From assembly GCA_018261755.1 (NCBI GenBank), contig JAGTRJ010000017.1, forward strand, positions 1 through 64,000: a stretch of 64,000 bases of DNA, in the 5' to 3' direction. Shown one piece after another: positions 28,602-37,358 of the stretch (positions within the stretch are counted from its first letter, which is position 1; every line of letters starts with the position of its first letter). The stretch is from Burkholderiaceae bacterium (GTDB lineage: Bacteria > Pseudomonadota > Gammaproteobacteria > Burkholderiales > Burkholderiaceae_D). The notes under the pieces were generated by a model, which saw only the letters and a list, made by a program, of their open reading frames with translations, had not been told where the DNA came from and ran no database searches. Both the position numbers and the translations under genes were made by a program.

Positions 28602-28720
28602 GGGGTATATGGTCAAAATACCCCGCTGGGCCACAATTTTGCTGGGCGTTTAAAAATACTGCACCCAGTATATTTTTTGACCTTAATGACCCAAAGTTTG
28701 GTTCTGGTCAGTTATTTTGT
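28602..28720 (+). repeat. Interspersed intergenic element, copy C (full length)
   Basis: Blocks: GGGGTATATGGTCAAAATA, CCCCGCTGGGCCACA, ATTTTGCTGGGCGTTT, AAATACTG-CACC-CAGTATATTTT, TGACC ... GGTCAGTTATTTTG. It has the best internal pairings: GGGGTAT/ATACCCC, CAAAAT/ATTTTG and TGACC/GGTCA. The TTA at 28712-28714 inside its right end is the TAA stop codon (minus strand) of the neighbouring metallo-beta-lactamase-fold gene. Confidence 0.88.
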
Positions 28721-29719
28721 GCCCAGCGGACTGAATTCGACCGGCACCCAGCTGTACTGGCCATTGCCGTCGGCCCGCACGCGGCCGATTCCTGGGAATG
28801 GCAGGTGCATGCCGGCGACCAGTTCGCCGCTTTGCGCCACCGCCTGGAAGATCGCCAGCCGGGTCGCGAGCGCCTGTTTCGGATCGACATCGAAATCGAA
28901 GGTGACGTCCGGCCGCCTGAACTGCACCGCGTGGTTGTGCACCACGTCGCCCCAGAGCAGCAGCCGCTGGCTGCCGGATTCGACCGCGAACGCGGTGTGC
29001 CCCGGCGTGTGGCCGTGCGCTTCGACCGCGGTGATACCGGGTACCAGTTGCGTGCCGACGGTGAAGGTTTGCCAGCGGTTTTGCGCTAGATAGGGCGCGG
29101 CGGTGTTCTTCGCGCCATCGAAAATCCGTTTCCAGCTGGCGGGCGAGGCGGCGGCGACCTTGTCTGACAGCCAGTAATCATGATCTTCCTTCGCCACGAA
29201 TACGGTCGCGTTGGGGAAGGTTGCGCGGCCGTCCGCATCAATCAGTCCGGCGATGTGGTCGCCATGCATGTGGGTGACGATGACGGTATCGACCTGCTCC
29301 GGCGCGTAGCCCGAGGCTTTCATGTTGGCCAGCATCTTGCCGACGGTCGGGCCATAGAGCGCGCCGCCGCCGGCATCGACCAGCACCAGATGACGACCAG
29401 TATTAATCAGGTAGGTGTTGACCGCGGTCTGCATTTTCTCCGTGCCGACGAACATCCGGGCCAGCAGCTGGCGGATATCTTCTGGCTTCGCGTTTTTCAG
29501 TCGCTGCACATCGAGATTGAATGCGCCATCGAACAGCGCGGTGACCTCGGTCTGGCCCAGCATCGTGCGGTAATAGCCGGGAACCTGCGTCTGTTGCTGC
29601 GGCGCTTCGGCCTGCGCCAGCGGCGCGAGGCCGAGCAGCAAGGCGGCCGCGCAGCGCAGCAGATGGCGGACCAAAGGGTAGATGAAAGGGTGGGCGAACG
29701 GGCGAGGCATCTGTGGCAT
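28712..29719 (-). CDS. Exported metallo-beta-lactamase-fold hydrolase
   Basis: A 335-residue protein with a probable signal peptide (hydrophobic LLRCAAALLLGLAPLAQA, cleavage near AQA-EA at ~residue 38). The MBL metal site is VIVTHMHGDHIAGLIDADG, with further ligand His in VEAHGHTPGHTAFAV and DVVHNHAVQF. The family includes periplasmic lactonases and Zn hydrolases; the substrate is not determinable. The last codons and the TAA stop lie inside the right end of element copy C, suggesting that insertion of the element set or reset the C-terminus. Confidence 0.88.
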   Translation of the reverse strand: MPQMPRPFAHPFIYPLVRHLLRCAAALLLGLAPLAQAEAPQQQTQVPGYYRTMLGQTEVTALFDGAFNLDVQRLKNAKPEDIRQLLARMFVGTEKMQTAVNTYLINTGRHLVLVDAGGGALYGPTVGKMLANMKASGYAPEQVDTVIVTHMHGDHIAGLIDADGRATFPNATVFVAKEDHDYWLSDKVAAASPASWKRIFDGAKNTAAPYLAQNRWQTFTVGTQLVPGITAVEAHGHTPGHTAFAVESGSQRLLLWGDVVHNHAVQFRRPDVTFDFDVDPKQALATRLAIFQAVAQSGELVAGMHLPFPGIGRVRADGNGQYSWVPVEFSPLGTK

Positions 29720-29841
29720 ATCAACTCCGTTTCAGATTGAAGATGTGCAAGATGATATCAGCCCCGCAATCGTTGCTACAATCCGCCTGACAGGCTGGTC
29801 TGTTTGCAGCGCCGACGCGCTGCCTTGCGAAAGGGTATCCG

Positions 29842-30606
29842 ATGTCGATATGGGCGTTCGATGACAGGGGCACGAAAATCATGGCGGCGCTGGCGGTGGC
29901 GATCGGGCTGATCGGCAGCGCGACGATTCTGGCTGAAGGCATTAGCAGCGGCAAGCGCGGCGAGCGTTTCGTCACCGTGCGCGGCGTGGCGGAAAAGGAG
30001 GTCAAGGCTGATCTGGCGGTATGGCCGATCCGCGTGCGCGTGGCCGGCAATGATCTGGCTGAAACGAACAAAGCGGCCGACGAGGCGCGCAGAAAAGTGC
30101 TGGCATTCCTGGCTGAAAACGGCATTGGCGAGGCGGAAATCGCCAGCCAGAACCAGCGGGTCGAAGACCGACAGGCGAAGGATTACGAACAGGGCAAGGC
30201 AACGTTCCGCTATCTGGTCGAATACACGGTGCAGGTGCGCTCGAACGAGGTCGAGCGGGTGAAGAAAGTCAGCCAGATGACCGACCGGTTGGCCGCAGCC
30301 GGCGTGGTGCTGTCATCGCAGGGTAACTGGGACCGCAATGGGCCGCAATTCATCTTCACCCAGTTGAACGATATCAAGCCCGGCATGATGGCTGACGCGA
30401 CCAAGGCAGCGCGTGAAGCGGCGACGCAATTCGCCTCCGACAGCGACAGCCATGTTGGCATGATCCGCCGCGCCAGCCAAGGACTGTTCACCATCGCTGA
30501 TCGCGACCGGAGTTCACAGGGCGAAGGCGATGGCGCGAATGCCGGCGCATCGGACATCGCGAAGAAAGTGCGGGTGGTGGTGACAGTCGATTATTTCCTG
30601 AACTGA
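29842..30606 (+). CDS. SIMPL-domain (DUF541) protein
   Basis: A 254-residue protein: one N-terminal TM/signal anchor (IMAALAVAIGLIGSATILAEG) and a SIMPL/DUF541 domain beginning FVTVRGVAEKEVKADLAVW. Family members (E. coli YggE) are periplasmic and linked to oxidative-stress tolerance. Divergent from the MBL gene. An in-frame GTG or ATG alternative is less likely because the TM would be lost. Confidence 0.85.
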   Translation: MSIWAFDDRGTKIMAALAVAIGLIGSATILAEGISSGKRGERFVTVRGVAEKEVKADLAVWPIRVRVAGNDLAETNKAADEARRKVLAFLAENGIGEAEIASQNQRVEDRQAKDYEQGKATFRYLVEYTVQVRSNEVERVKKVSQMTDRLAAAGVVLSSQGNWDRNGPQFIFTQLNDIKPGMMADATKAAREAATQFASDSDSHVGMIRRASQGLFTIADRDRSSQGEGDGANAGASDIAKKVRVVVTVDYFLN

Positions 30607-30667
30607 CCGTGGCGCCGCAAAAGGGCAAAGCGGTATCGGCAAGCGGCATTTCATCTGGGAGGCGCGT

Positions 30668-30919
30668 ATGACAAAGCGGATACACACGTTCAAGGGCGAA
30701 TATACCTGCAAGGTGGGGGGCGAAAACTATCAGTACCAGGCGGAATACAGCGGCCACAAGGAAGTCCACTGGCAGGCGCGCATCTTCCAGCATGGCGAAC
30801 TGAAGGGCAGCCCGTCGGGCAAGATGCTCGACAACACGCTCGAAGGCGAGGCGCTGCAACAGTACATCGTCGCCTATGTCGAAGGCATTTTGGAAAAGGG
30901 GCTGGGCATCGCCGAGTAG
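30668..30919 (+). CDS. Small conserved hypothetical protein
   Basis: An 83-residue soluble protein I do not recognise, with GGGAGG about six bases before the ATG. The sequence is rich in aromatics and acidic residues (GENYQYQAEYSGHKEVHWQA), suggesting a small beta-rich fold with a C-terminal helix (LQQYIVAYVEGILEKG). No signal peptide or metal motif. It ends in TAG and lies between the SIMPL gene and the convergent MidA-like gene. Confidence 0.75.
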   Translation: MTKRIHTFKGEYTCKVGGENYQYQAEYSGHKEVHWQARIFQHGELKGSPSGKMLDNTLEGEALQQYIVAYVEGILEKGLGIAE

Positions 30920-30966
30920 CGGCGCGGCCGTGCGCCGCATGGACTATCGCTTTGGTGACAACCCTG

Positions 30967-32127
30967 CTAAAGGCGGTGGCTGCGGTCGTCGCGCAAGAGT
31001 GCGTCGGGCAGGCGCACGTTTTTGCCGACTATTAGCACCTTGAACAGTTCGCCCATTTCCGCTGGCGACAGCAGCAGCTTGACCGCATTCGCCTGCGGCA
31101 GGTAGCGCGCCGCGTCGTCCGGCCGCGTGCGCAGCAGCAGTTCGCCGATGCCGGACGCCATCAGGAATGCAGCCTGGTTCAGGTAGGCCAGCACTTCCAG
31201 CTCGCCGTCGATTGCCGCCTGCGCGATGGCGCTGAAATCGACATGGGCGGTGATGTCCTGCAAGCCCGGCAGGAAAAACGGGTCATCGTGCGCGTGCTGG
31301 CGGTAATGGCACATCAGCGTGCCTCGGTTGCGCTCCGGCAGGTAGTATTCGCGTGCCGGGAAGCCGTAGTCGATCAGCAGTGCCGCGCCGGCATTGCCCG
31401 TCGCCAGCATTGTGGCCACGGTTTGCGTGAAGGCGCCGGCTTGCGGGTGAATTTCGGTCAGATAGCCATCCGGCAGCGACTCGGCTTCTGGAATTTGTGT
31501 TGCGATCCGGGCCGCCAGCGCCGCATCGCACGGGCGTTCGGCAAAGGTGAAGCGCGCATCATCCGTCGCGACACCGACTTCGTTCCAGCCAGCCGCCGTT
31601 TTTTTCACCAGATGCACTGGCATCGCATCCAGCACTTCATTGCCGAGCGCGATGCCGGAAAACGCATCCGGCAGCCGATCGAGCCATTCAACCTGTGGAA
31701 AGTCGCGCAGCGTTTCCTGTTGGCGCGCGCGCAGTTCGCCTGAGAGTTCAACGATCGCATAACGCTGCACCCGTTCGCCCAAGAGCGCCAGTTCGGTCAG
31801 CAAATCACGCGCGAGCTTGCCGCTGCCGGCACCGAATTCGATCATTTGCGGTGCGGTCTGCGCCAGCAGGCGGGCGACCGGCTGCGCCAGCGCGGCGGCG
31901 AACAGTGGCGAGATCTCGGGCGAGGTTGTAAAATCGCCTTCCCGGCCCAGTTTTGCCGCGCCTCCGGCATAATAGCCAAGATTGGGTGCGTACAGTGCGA
32001 GTTCCATGTAACGCGCGAACGGAATCCAGCCGTCATGCCGTGCGATGTCATCGGCTATCAGGCGGCAAAGCGCGTCGGAAGCGACGCTCGCGTCGTGGTC
32101 TGGTTCAGGAAGTTTCATTCCCCCCAT
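30967..32127 (-). CDS. MidA-type SAM-dependent methyltransferase (COG1565/DUF185)
   Basis: A 386-residue class I methyltransferase of the NDUFAF7/MidA family. N-terminal HDGWIPFARYMELALYAP and YYAGGAAKLGREGDFTTSPEIS are diagnostic, and QMIEFGAGSGKLARDLL is the SAM glycine loop. Mitochondrial relatives methylate an arginine in complex I; the bacterial role is unclear. It is divergent from the FolM-like gene with only 23 bases between the starts, an arrangement common in Burkholderiales. Confidence 0.88.
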   Translation of the reverse strand: MGGMKLPEPDHDASVASDALCRLIADDIARHDGWIPFARYMELALYAPNLGYYAGGAAKLGREGDFTTSPEISPLFAAALAQPVARLLAQTAPQMIEFGAGSGKLARDLLTELALLGERVQRYAIVELSGELRARQQETLRDFPQVEWLDRLPDAFSGIALGNEVLDAMPVHLVKKTAAGWNEVGVATDDARFTFAERPCDAALAARIATQIPEAESLPDGYLTEIHPQAGAFTQTVATMLATGNAGAALLIDYGFPAREYYLPERNRGTLMCHYRQHAHDDPFFLPGLQDITAHVDFSAIAQAAIDGELEVLAYLNQAAFLMASGIGELLLRTRPDDAARYLPQANAVKLLLSPAEMGELFKVLIVGKNVRLPDALLRDDRSHRL

Positions 32128-32150
32128 TGTATTCTCAAATTTAAGACAGC

Positions 32151-32939
32151 ATGACGACAGCAGACAGCCGCAACGTGGCGCTGGTTACCGGCGCCGCGAA
32201 ACGTATCGGGCGGGTGATTGCGCTGGCATTGGCCGGGCGCGGCTGGGACGTGGTCGTGCATTACCGCCATTCAGAAGCCGATGCGCAGGCGACCGTGCGC
32301 GACATCCAGGCGCTGGGGCAGCGCGCGGTGGCGTTGCCGTGCGATTTTTCCGACGAAAACGCGGTCAAGGGATTGCTGCGGCGCGCGGTGGCTGCGCTCG
32401 GGCCGGTATCGTGCGTGGTCAACAATGCGTCAATTTTCGAGCACGACAGCGTCGAGCAGTTTTCATATGCGTCGCTCGACGCGCACATGCGCACCAATCT
32501 GGCGGCGCCGATTCTGCTGGCGCGCGCGCTGCATGCCGATACGCCGGAAGGCAGCCAGTCGGTGGTGGTTAACCTGCTGGATCAGAAGCTGGTTAACCTG
32601 AATCCGAGTTTTTTGTCGTACACCTTGTCAAAGGCCGCGCTCGATACCACGACCGTGATGCTGGCGCAGGAATTGGCGCCGAAGCTGCGCGTGGTCGGCG
32701 TCGCGCCCGGCATTACGCTGGTCTCGGCCGACATGACCGAGGAAGAATTCGCGCTGGCGCACACGGTCACGCCGCTGGGCAAATCCAGCACGCCGGAAGA
32801 CATTGCCGCTGCCGTCTGCTTCCTGATCGAATCGCGCGCGATTACCGGCGCGAGAATCACGGTCGATGGCGGCCAGCACCTGATCCCGACGCGGCAGGAC
32901 GTAATGTTCGTCGCCAAAGCCACCACGTCCGGCAAGTAA
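32151..32939 (+). CDS. Short-chain dehydrogenase, FolM/pteridine reductase-like
   Basis: A 262-residue SDR. The cofactor motif is VTGAAKRIGRVIAL (the TGxxxRxG of pteridine reductases), NNAS is in VVNNASIF, and the catalytic Tyr-x3-Lys is YTLSKAAL. The Ser position reads NLLDQKLVNLNPSF, where the usual catalytic Ser is replaced by Asp (DQK), as in PTR1/FolM-type enzymes. folB lies 57 bases downstream, supporting a role in dihydromonapterin/dihydrofolate reduction, but this is inferred. Confidence 0.85.
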   Translation: MTTADSRNVALVTGAAKRIGRVIALALAGRGWDVVVHYRHSEADAQATVRDIQALGQRAVALPCDFSDENAVKGLLRRAVAALGPVSCVVNNASIFEHDSVEQFSYASLDAHMRTNLAAPILLARALHADTPEGSQSVVVNLLDQKLVNLNPSFLSYTLSKAALDTTTVMLAQELAPKLRVVGVAPGITLVSADMTEEEFALAHTVTPLGKSSTPEDIAAAVCFLIESRAITGARITVDGGQHLIPTRQDVMFVAKATTSGK

Positions 32940-32996
32940 GCAATCACTTTGCAATAACCTAGCAACAACCAGCCTCAAGAAAGCAATACCTGAATC

Positions 32997-33398
32997 ATGC
33001 TGACATCCCTGAATCGCCACAAACTGACCGATTGCCGCCGACTGTTCCTGCGCAACTATGAGGTGCCGGTCAACATCGGTGTGGACGACATCGAGAAAAA
33101 GGCCGCGCAACGGATACTGGTCAACGTCGATGTGTATGTGCCGCTGGCATTGTCCACGCCGTCGCACGACGACCTGTCCGAAGTGGTCGATTACAACTTC
33201 ATGCGCGATACGCTGGCCAAGCGCACGTCGCAAGGCCATATCCAGTTGCAGGAAACGCTGTGCGATGATGTCGCGCGCACGCTGCTGGCGCATCCGAAGG
33301 TATATGCTGTGCGCGTGTCGACTGAAAAGCCGGACGTGTATGTCGATTGCGAGAGCGTCGGGGTCGAGGTGTTCCACTTCAAGGAAGACGTCGCGTGA
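32997..33398 (+). CDS. folB: Dihydroneopterin aldolase
   Basis: A 133-residue tunnelling-fold enzyme of folate synthesis. It carries [31 protein letters not shown], and [11 protein letters not shown] and [17 protein letters not shown] supply the active-site residues; the C-terminal [20 protein letters not shown] holds the family Lys-Pro. Its TGA overlaps the GTG start of ttcA (GTGA), so the genes are coupled. A second open start lies upstream but MLTSLNRHK is family-like. Confidence 0.92.
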   Translation: MLTSLNRHKLTDCRRLFLRNYEVPVNIGVDDIEKKAAQRILVNVDVYVPLALSTPSHDDLSEVVDYNFMRDTLAKRTSQGHIQLQETLCDDVARTLLAHPKVYAVRVSTEKPDVYVDCESVGVEVFHFKEDVA

Positions 33399-34264
33399 CC
33401 GGAACGGTTCACACTAGAAAGGCCATTCGCGCCGCCTACGAAAACAACAAGCTGCACAAGCGCCTGTGCCGGCAGGTCGGGCAGGCAATCGGCGATTACA
33501 ACATGATCGGGGAAGGCGACCGGGTGATGGTCTGCCTCTCCGGCGGCAAGGACAGCCATGCGCTGCTCGATGTGCTGCTGACCTTGCAGACGCGGGCGCC
33601 GATCAATTTCGAGCTGATCGCGGTCAACCTGGAGCCGGTTGTTGCCGGCTATCCGTCGGACACGCTGCCGGCCTACCTGAAAGAGCGCGGCGTGAAGTTC
33701 CACATCGAGCGGCAGGATACGCTGGCGATCGTCAAACGCCATTTTCCGGAAGGGCGCAACGCCTGTTCGCTCTGTTCACGCTTGCGGCGCGGCATCCTGT
33801 ACCGCGTTGCGGGCGAATTGGGCGCGACCAGGATTGCGCTGGGACACCATCGCGAAGACATCCTCGAAACCTTTTTCCTCAACCTGTTTTTTGGCGGTAA
33901 GTTGAAAACGATGCCGCCGAAACTGCGTACTGATGATGGCAGGCATATCGTGATTCGTCCGCTGGCGTATGTGAAGGAAGCCGATCTGGTGCGCTATGCC
34001 GACGTGCGCCAGTTTCCCATCATCCCGTGCAGCCTGTGCGGACTGGAGCCGAACCAGCAGCGCCGGCAGATGAAGGCCATGCTGCACGAGTGGCAAAAGA
34101 TGCATCCAGGACGGATTGAAAACATTTTTTCGTCGCTCTCGACCGTGGTGCCGTCGCACCTGATGGATGCCGAATTGTTCGGTTTCGCCGATTTGCAGGC
34201 GGACGGCATTGCGCGCGCGGATGATGAACGTGAAGCAGGCGGCAGCGAATCGGACGACGAATGA
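33395..34264 (+). CDS. ttcA: tRNA 2-thiocytidine synthetase
   Basis: A 289-residue PP-loop protein thiolating cytidine 32 in tRNA. The PP-loop SGGKDS is at residues 49-54. The [4Fe-4S] ligands are Cys124 and Cys127 ([11 protein letters not shown]) and a Cys of PCSLCG (212/215). The GTG start overlapping the folB stop (GTGA at 33395) gives the family N-terminus; longer frame 5' extension is antisense-like and inside folB. It overlaps the next gene by four bases (ATGA). Confidence 0.94.
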   Translation: MTGTVHTRKAIRAAYENNKLHKRLCRQVGQAIGDYNMIGEGDRVMVCLSGGKDSHALLDVLLTLQTRAPINFELIAVNLEPVVAGYPSDTLPAYLKERGVKFHIERQDTLAIVKRHFPEGRNACSLCSRLRRGILYRVAGELGATRIALGHHREDILETFFLNLFFGGKLKTMPPKLRTDDGRHIVIRPLAYVKEADLVRYADVRQFPIIPCSLCGLEPNQQRRQMKAMLHEWQKMHPGRIENIFSSLSTVVPSHLMDAELFGFADLQADGIARADDEREAGGSESDDE

Positions 34265-34761
34265 TTCTCGGCCATCTTCCCGCCGGTTATGTGGTGGCCA
34301 AACTGTCGTATCGGCGTTTTGCCAGCAGTGGCGTTTCCTGGCGAGCATTCCTTATGGCGTCGCTGCTGGGTGCTGTCGCACCGGATTTTGATTTTCTTTA
34401 CTACTACACCTTAGGTCAGCAGCGACATCATCATCACGCCTATGTCACGCATTATCCGTTGTTGTGGGGCGCGCTGCTGCTGGCGGCCATCGTCTGGCAT
34501 CGGATGGCGCGCGACCGGCGCTGGGCATCGCTAGGGCTGGTGTTCGCGCTCAATGCCTTCATCCATCTGTGTCTGGACAGCGTCGCCGGCAGCATCCGCT
34601 GGCTGGCGCCGTTTGCATACGAGCGTTATTCGCTGCTGGTCGTGCCGCACATGACAGGCTCACGCCGGCTGGATTATCTGCAGCACTGGTCGTTCTGGCT
34701 GGAATTGATTCCGATAAGCTGGGCGCTCTGGTTGTGGTGGCGCGAACGCCAGCGTCACTGA
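34261..34761 (+). CDS. YdjM/DUF457-like membrane-bound hydrolase-type protein
   Basis: A 166-residue integral membrane protein with about four TM segments and the family's metal-binding-like pattern: [12 protein letters not shown] at the N-terminus, [31 protein letters not shown], and [11 protein letters not shown]. The LexA-regulated E. coli relative YdjM has no known reaction. ATGA overlap with ttcA shows co-translation. It converges on hldE2, overlapping its end by seven bases. Confidence 0.8.
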   Translation: MILGHLPAGYVVAKLSYRRFASSGVSWRAFLMASLLGAVAPDFDFLYYYTLGQQRHHHHAYVTHYPLLWGALLLAAIVWHRMARDRRWASLGLVFALNAFIHLCLDSVAGSIRWLAPFAYERYSLLVVPHMTGSRRLDYLQHWSFWLELIPISWALWLWWRERQRH

Positions 34762-35240
34762 CGGCGTACTTTTTTCAACAGCGCGGTGGTCGACTTGTCA
34801 TGCTCGAAATCGATAGCAACCGCCTTGCCGCCTTGTGCCACGACAGCGCGGCCTTCGGGAATCGCGGCCATGTCATAATCGCCGCCCTTGGCATAGATGT
34901 CCGGCGTTGCCTGTTGCACCACTTCCAGCGCGGTGTCTTCGTCGAACGGCACCACCAGGCTGACCGATTCGAGTGCTGCCAGCACGGCCATCCGGTCTTC
35001 GCACGCATTCACTGGCCGGTCGTCGCCCTTGCCCAGACGCTTGACCGATGCATCGGTATTCACCGCCACCACCAGCGATGCGCCGAGCGCGCGTGCCTGC
35101 GCCAGGTAGGTGACATGGCCGCGGTGCAGGATGTCGAACACGCCATTGGTCAGCACTACCGGCTTGGGCAGCGCTGCAATGCGGACGGACAGGTCGGCGC
35201 GGGAACAGAGTTTGGTTTCGAAGGTCGGTGGCATCGGCAT
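34755..35240 (-). CDS. hldE2: D-glycero-beta-D-manno-heptose 1-phosphate adenylyltransferase
   Basis: A 161-residue cytidylyltransferase-fold enzyme equivalent to the C-terminal half of HldE (RfaE domain II). It contains LTNGVFDILHRGHVTYLAQAR (HxGH nucleotide motif) and VVPFDEDTALEVV, and TTALLKKVR near the end. Makes ADP-heptose for LPS inner core. The kinase half is a separate gene 26 kb away at 61205, so the bifunctional HldE of enteric bacteria is split here. Confidence 0.92.
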   Translation of the reverse strand: MPMPPTFETKLCSRADLSVRIAALPKPVVLTNGVFDILHRGHVTYLAQARALGASLVVAVNTDASVKRLGKGDDRPVNACEDRMAVLAALESVSLVVPFDEDTALEVVQQATPDIYAKGGDYDMAAIPEGRAVVAQGGKAVAIDFEHDKSTTALLKKVRRQ

Positions 35241-35395
35241 GATTTTTCTGACGTGTGCCGCGATTGTATCAAGTTGCTGCAGGCAGCCTCAACCGTTATT
35301 GAGCCCGTGGGCGTTGGTCTGCTTTGCAACTGGTAACATTTCTTTCCTGGCAGGAGGTCATCGCGCAATTGGCCGAATGCGTTTAGACTTTCATC

Positions 35396-36571
35396 ATGAC
35401 GAATACGTTTCCTGCATCGTTACCGGAAGAACGCCGGCGCTGGTGGCCGGTGTTGCTGCTTGTGGTTGCGCTGCATCTGGCGGCAATCTACTGCGCGTTT
35501 GCGCCGGAGCGCAAGCTGGCCTCGCGTGCCGGCGGTTCCGGTGCCACGGTGACGGTCGAGCTTCAGCTTGCGCCGGCACCGGCGGCTGCGCCTGAGCCAG
35601 TCGAGCAGGTTGTTGTCGCGCCGGTGGAAAAGCAGGTCGCAACGGCGAGCCTGCCGCAACCTGTCGTCAGCCGCGAGCGGGACGCTGGTGGAGGGAGCGG
35701 CGGCGGTAGCGGTGATGGTCGTGGCGATGGCGGGGCGGGCGGCGATGCCTTGCCGCATGGCACGCCCGGCATCGAAGTGCCGGGTACCAGTGTCGAGGAT
35801 GCGATGCTGGTGAAACCGTCTGCTGGTTCAGGTGGTGGCAGCAAGGCGGCGAGGAATGGTGTGGCCGCGCCAGCCAGGCCGGACATGCTGCCGACCACGC
35901 CGCGCTATCAGGTGACCGCGCCGCCATCGGCCGAACTGCATTTCGATGGACACGCATTGAGCAAGGGGCAGGAAATTCATGGCAGCGGCCGGATTAACTG
36001 GCAATCGGACGGCAGCAATTTCAGCATTGATGGCGACTTCAGCGTGCTGTTTTTGAGCATATTGAATTTCCACAGCGAAGGCGTGATCGATCGCGATTAT
36101 GGCATCGCGCCGGTCATTTATACCGAAAAGCGTTTGCGCCGTTCAGCGACGAACACGCATTTTCAGCGCGATCGCAACCTGGTCAGCTTTTCTTCATCGA
36201 CGCAGTCATACCGGCGGCAGGGCGGTGAACAGGACCGCGCCAGCATCGTCTGGCAGCTTGCCGGCATCGGGCGGCGCGAGGGCGCGAAATTCAAGAGTGG
36301 CGCAGAATTCCAGCTGGTGGTTGCCGGCGTGCGCGATGCCGAGATCAGGCATGTGCGCGTAGTCGGGCTGGAAGAGGTCGAGTCGGGCATTGGCAAGATA
36401 AAGGCGTGGCATCTGGTGCATAACCGGCAGCCCGGCTCTTATGAGCAGACGCTGGATGTGTGGCTGGCGCCGGAGAAGGATTGGTATCCGGTCCGGTTGC
36501 GTTATAACGAAAAAAATGGCGACTACCTTGAACTGAGGCTGGCTGAAATCCGCCAGCCGGGAGTGCGCTGA
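35396..36571 (+). CDS. DUF3108 protein, larger paralogue, with TonB-like N-terminus
   Basis: A 391-residue protein: N-terminal TM (WWPVLLLVVALHLAAIYCAF), a Pro/Ala/Gly-rich segment (residues ~60-150 including GGGSGGGSGDGRGDGG) that could span the periplasm, and a C-terminal DUF3108 domain. Shared motifs with the next gene are TEKRLRRS and [16 protein letters not shown]. Function unknown. The second DUF3108 gene starts 38 bases downstream, probably in the same transcript. Confidence 0.85.
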   Translation: MTNTFPASLPEERRRWWPVLLLVVALHLAAIYCAFAPERKLASRAGGSGATVTVELQLAPAPAAAPEPVEQVVVAPVEKQVATASLPQPVVSRERDAGGGSGGGSGDGRGDGGAGGDALPHGTPGIEVPGTSVEDAMLVKPSAGSGGGSKAARNGVAAPARPDMLPTTPRYQVTAPPSAELHFDGHALSKGQEIHGSGRINWQSDGSNFSIDGDFSVLFLSILNFHSEGVIDRDYGIAPVIYTEKRLRRSATNTHFQRDRNLVSFSSSTQSYRRQGGEQDRASIVWQLAGIGRREGAKFKSGAEFQLVVAGVRDAEIRHVRVVGLEEVESGIGKIKAWHLVHNRQPGSYEQTLDVWLAPEKDWYPVRLRYNEKNGDYLELRLAEIRQPGVR

Positions 36572-36608
36572 TGTGCTGTTCTCCCATTTACGTTTTGGAG
36601 CATGTTTG

Positions 36609-37358
36609 ATGAGGCTATTATTGTGGTTGCGGCGCGCAGTCGCCGCGATGCTGCTGGTGCTGGCATTGCCGTTGCTGGCAAACGAGCACCCAGCCGTCAA
36701 GTACCGGTTCAGGCTGCCGCCATCGGCGGATTTGGTGTATGCGGTGCAGTTTTCACAGCATGGCTTGACTCTGAATGGCGAAGCCGTGCTGCGCTGGCGG
36801 GTTGCCGGCAATCGTTACCAGTTGAGCAGTGAAACACGTTCATCGCTGCTGGGCAAGGCGCTGGAATCAAAAAGCGAAGGCGTGATCGATCCGTTTGGCT
36901 TGGCGCCGCTGCAATTGACAGAGAAACGCATGCGCAAGCCGGCCTACGGCGCAACATTCGACCGTGAACATCGCATCGTCCGTCTGACCGATGCGCCGCA
37001 GACCTACCCGCTGATCGGTGGCGAGCAGGACCGCGCCAGCATCATGCTGCAACTGGTGAGCGTGGCACGCGGGGTGCCGCAGAAATTTGTCAGCGGTTCT
37101 GAGTGGAAATTCTTCGTTGTCGGGCGTAAGGATGCAGAAATCTGGACTTTCCGGGTGATCCGGCAGGAGAGGATCAATACGCCAATGGGAGCAATTCAGG
37201 CTGTGCGCATCACGCGCCTGCTGCCGGAAGGTTCGAGGGAACAGCAGCTTGATTTATGGCTGGCGCCATCGCTCGACTGGTTCCCGGTTCGGGTCAGTTT
37301 CCATGATGCCGATGGCACGCGAAGCGATCAGAAACTCCTGCGGCTTGAGAAAAAATGA
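36609..37358 (+). CDS. DUF3108 protein, smaller paralogue
   Basis: A 249-residue exported protein: signal peptide ([20 protein letters not shown], cleavage after ~residue 22) then a DUF3108 domain with [14 protein letters not shown] and [16 protein letters not shown], matching the upstream gene's C-terminus. GGAG lies nine bases before ATG 36609; a GTG at 36573 is rejected. Its stop overlaps the queC start (ATGA). Probably a periplasmic barrel-like protein; role unknown. Confidence 0.85.
   Translation: MRLLLWLRRAVAAMLLVLALPLLANEHPAVKYRFRLPPSADLVYAVQFSQHGLTLNGEAVLRWRVAGNRYQLSSETRSSLLGKALESKSEGVIDPFGLAPLQLTEKRMRKPAYGATFDREHRIVRLTDAPQTYPLIGGEQDRASIMLQLVSVARGVPQKFVSGSEWKFFVVGRKDAEIWTFRVIRQERINTPMGAIQAVRITRLLPEGSREQQLDLWLAPSLDWFPVRVSFHDADGTRSDQKLLRLEKK

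Noticed and set aside
28650-28680. ATACTG-N4-CAGTAT in copy C as a LexA box
   Set aside because: Spacing and core do not match CTGTATATATATACAG-type boxes, and the other copies show a different loop and no CTG/CAG ends.
28602-28720. Interspersed element as an integron attC site or group of IS ends
   Set aside because: No GTTRRRY/RYYYAAC core pair at the ends, no terminal inverted repeats, no target duplications visible and no integrase or transposase in the window.
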